Of a stretch of 7,120 nt of DNA, positions 5,877 through 7,120 are shown one piece after another; positions within the stretch are counted from its first letter, which is position 1; each line of letters starts with the position of its first letter. Position numbers and translations under genes: made by a program. The notes under the pieces are model-generated. The model saw nothing but the letters and a program-made list of their open reading frames with translations. It had not been told where the DNA came from and ran no database searches. This DNA is from an uncultured Nocardiopsis sp. (GTDB lineage: Bacteria > Actinomycetota > Actinomycetes > Streptosporangiales > Streptosporangiaceae), in NCBI GenBank assembly GCA_937957845.1, contig CALGOD010000825.1, positions 1 to 7,120 on the forward strand. Reading direction: 5' to 3'.

Positions 5877-6842
5877 TCACCCCTCCGGGCGCGGTCGGGC
5901 TTCGGGGGAAGGGGAGTCCGGGGACATCGGTATGGCGGAGAAGATCCCCATGACCACTGCGACGACGATCCCCGAGATCACGCTCAAGGGCAGGATGTCC
6001 GGGGTGTTCTCTCCCATGTTGCGGAAGGTGAACGGGGTGAGGAGGGCCATGGAGAGGCCGACGAAGACGCCGCAGAAGATCCCGGTGCCGACTCCGAAGG
6101 CGACCCTGTACCCGTGGGGGTCACGCTGGGGGCGGCGCTGGATCCAGGCGGACAGGGACGAGCGTTTCCGAAACACCGGGACGTTCCCCCCGTGGTAGGC
6201 CGAGTCGTAGAGGTGGCAGAAGTCGCGCATACGCCTGATCTCGGGCCTCAACACGAGGTTCGCCGCACCTGCGGCGAGGAAGAAGAGGCACACGTACAGG
6301 CCTATCGTCAGAGCGGCGGGGTCCTGCGCCTCCAGCATCATGAACACGCCGCCCGCGCTCAGAAGGCAGCACAGGACGAGGTGGCCGTTCGCCAGGGACG
6401 AGTTCATCACCCAGCCTCCCCATCTCCACCGGACACCGGCATAGGAGCGGGCGAGCAGGCCGGTCCAGGGATCATCGCTCAGCGCACGGTCCCGGATAAG
6501 GGTCCGCGCTTGGTGCAGTCGCTCCCGCGTGGTCCAGGGAGGCAGGAGCTTCGGGCCCACGGGCTGCACCATGGGGAAGAGCACCGCCATCAGGACGAGG
6601 CATCCCGGTGAGATCACCAGCGAAGCGATCCCGAGCGTGTGTGCCAGGGCTTCGGCCGCCGCCGCCCATACCGGGTCCAGGCCGAACCAGAGGGCCTCCT
6701 GGGTGACAACGGCCAGGGCTTTCGCTCCGGCGGTGGTGATGAAGAGGAGGACGGACGTGGCCCAGCAGAAGGCGAGGACCTCGAACGGTCGGCCGTACAG
6801 TTCCGTGTAACTCGGGAATCGGAGGGGCTGGGGTCGGTGCAC
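5877..6842 (-). CDS. Unrecognised polytopic membrane protein (about six helices)
   Basis: With GTG 6842 as start the protein has 321 residues. I do not recognise a family. Hydrophobic segments lie near residues 22-43, 70-92, 153-171, 177-198, 247-270 and 284-305. Between helices 2 and 3 is a hydrophilic stretch (about 95-150) with WRWGG, and between helices 4 and 5 a long loop (about 199-246) with basic residues and HLYDSAYHGG. The C-terminal tail is Pro/Glu-rich. No enzyme motif is evident. The start is moved from the longest frame (GTG 6971) because GTG 6842 has GGGGAGG six bases upstream while 6971 has no ribosome site; the 43 residues removed are Arg/Pro-rich and look like translated leader. 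It converges on the exporter operon and diverges from the oxidoreductase gene, so it is probably transcribed alone. Confidence 0.8.
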   Translation of the reverse strand: MHRPQPLRFPSYTELYGRPFEVLAFCWATSVLLFITTAGAKALAVVTQEALWFGLDPVWAAAAEALAHTLGIASLVISPGCLVLMAVLFPMVQPVGPKLLPPWTTRERLHQARTLIRDRALSDDPWTGLLARSYAGVRWRWGGWVMNSSLANGHLVLCCLLSAGGVFMMLEAQDPAALTIGLYVCLFFLAAGAANLVLRPEIRRMRDFCHLYDSAYHGGNVPVFRKRSSLSAWIQRRPQRDPHGYRVAFGVGTGIFCGVFVGLSMALLTPFTFRNMGENTPDILPLSVISGIVVAVVMGIFSAIPMSPDSPSPEARPRPEG

Positions 6843-6848
6843 GCGAGT

Positions 6849-6855
6849 CCTCCCC
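6849..6855 (-). promoter_or_regulatory. Ribosome binding site that sets the start of the membrane protein
   Basis: On the - strand this reads GGGGAGG, followed by six bases (ACTCGC) and GTG 6842. It is the only good Shine-Dalgarno match in the first 140 bases of the longest open frame. Confidence 0.65.
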
Positions 6856-6906
6856 GGGCCCAGGGCAGGGGGGAGGGCGGGCCGGGCCGGTGCCGCGCCT
6901 GTCCAC

Positions 6907-6912
6907 ATCCTA
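6907..6912 (-). promoter_or_regulatory. Possible -10 element of the membrane protein gene
   Basis: On the - strand this reads TAGGAT, a typical actinobacterial -10. It would give a leader of about 58 bases before GTG 6842. A short inverted repeat, CCGGT (6918-6922) with ACCGG (6928-6932), sits just upstream. No clear -35 box was found. Confidence 0.35.
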
Positions 6913-7026
6913 GCGAGCCGGTCGAAAACCGGTGTGCGACCGAAGAACCGCCCTTCGTGGGGACGGGGCACGGGGATGCGACACGGCTCGCCGTCCGGCG
7001 TACGGGCCCGGCGGACACCGCTGACC

Positions 7027-7032
7027 TACGCT
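7027..7032 (+). promoter_or_regulatory. Possible -10 element for a leaderless transcript
   Basis: TACGCT fits TANNNT and ends six bases before ATG 7039, so transcription would start at or beside the A of the start codon. The 20 bases before the ATG have no Shine-Dalgarno-like purine run. Both facts fit leaderless expression, which is frequent in actinobacteria. No good -35 hexamer is seen. Confidence 0.4.
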
Positions 7033-7038
7033 GGCCGA

Positions 7039-7120
7039 ATGAGTGATCTGCCGCAGAGCTGCGACGTCGTGGTCGTGGGAGCGGGCGTGGCCGGACTGGT
7101 GGCCGCCGCCGACCTCGCGG
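7039..7120 (+). CDS. N-terminus of an FAD-dependent oxidoreductase (partial)
   Basis: Only the first 27 codons are in the window. They contain a hydrophobic beta strand DVVVV (9-13), then GAGVAG (14-19) and an alpha helix (LVAAADLA), the dinucleotide-binding beta-alpha-beta fold found at the very N-terminus of FAD enzymes. The pattern VVVVGAGVAGL is typical of the flavin amine oxidase and phytoene desaturase-like group, but other FAD or NAD(P) enzymes start the same way, so the substrate cannot be named. The frame runs off the right edge without a stop. It is divergent from the membrane protein gene and probably leaderless. Confidence 0.85.
   Translation, partial: MSDLPQSCDVVVVGAGVAGLVAAADLA

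Noticed and set aside
5769..6611. 280-residue + strand open frame opposite the membrane protein
   Set aside because: It is the antisense shadow of the membrane protein gene; its Gly/Glu/His-rich translation has no recognisable fold and no ribosome site.
6843..6971. 43-residue N-terminal extension of the membrane protein from GTG 6971
   Set aside because: There is no ribosome site before it, the extension is Arg/Pro-rich, and a -10-like box lies inside it. GTG 6842 has a near-ideal GGGGAGG.
1..7120. CRISPR array, insertion sequence, tRNA or riboswitch
   Set aside because: No spaced direct repeats, terminal repeats with transposase, cloverleaf sequence or known riboswitch core was recognised on either strand.

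Overview
The window comes from a very GC-rich genome with GTG starts, four-base ATGA overlaps between genes, and mostly weak or non-canonical promoter boxes. This points to a filamentous or related actinomycete (Actinomycetota). A finer placement, for example near Nocardiopsis or Streptomyces, would be a guess. No tRNA, rRNA, CRISPR, insertion sequence or phage gene was seen.

Layout from left to right: (1) 1-95, the C-terminal tail of a small membrane protein on the + strand. (2) A convergent gap with a strong hairpin. (3) 160-3692 on the - strand, a two-gene operon encoding a heterodimeric ABC exporter; each subunit has a fused membrane domain and ATPase domain. (4) 3693-3949, a divergent control region with two copies of a palindromic operator-like element. 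(5) 3950-5739 on the + strand, a two-gene operon encoding a DrrA/DrrB-type ABC-2 drug exporter, with separate ATPase and permease genes. (6) A second convergent gap with a hairpin terminator. (7) 5877-6842 on the - strand, an unrecognised protein with about six membrane helices. (8) A divergent gap, then from 7039 on the + strand the first 27 codons of an FAD-dependent oxidoreductase, probably read from a leaderless mRNA.

The core of the window is therefore two unrelated ABC exporters transcribed away from one shared 257-bp control region, which suggests a drug or toxin efflux module under common control. No regulator gene lies inside the window, so the protein that would bind the twin palindromes is not visible.

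The most striking point is how the two fused half-transporters divide the catalytic residues. The upstream subunit (1932-3692) has lost its Walker A lysine, Q-loop glutamine, Walker B aspartate and H-loop histidine, but keeps a perfect LSGGQ and D-loop. The downstream subunit (160-1935) has perfect Walker A, Q-loop, Walker B and H-loop, but has lost the LSGGQ and the D-loop aspartate. In a head-to-tail NBD dimer this gives one complete ATP site and one site ruined on both faces, which is more extreme than in the well-studied asymmetric exporters such as TM287/288, BmrCD or TAP.
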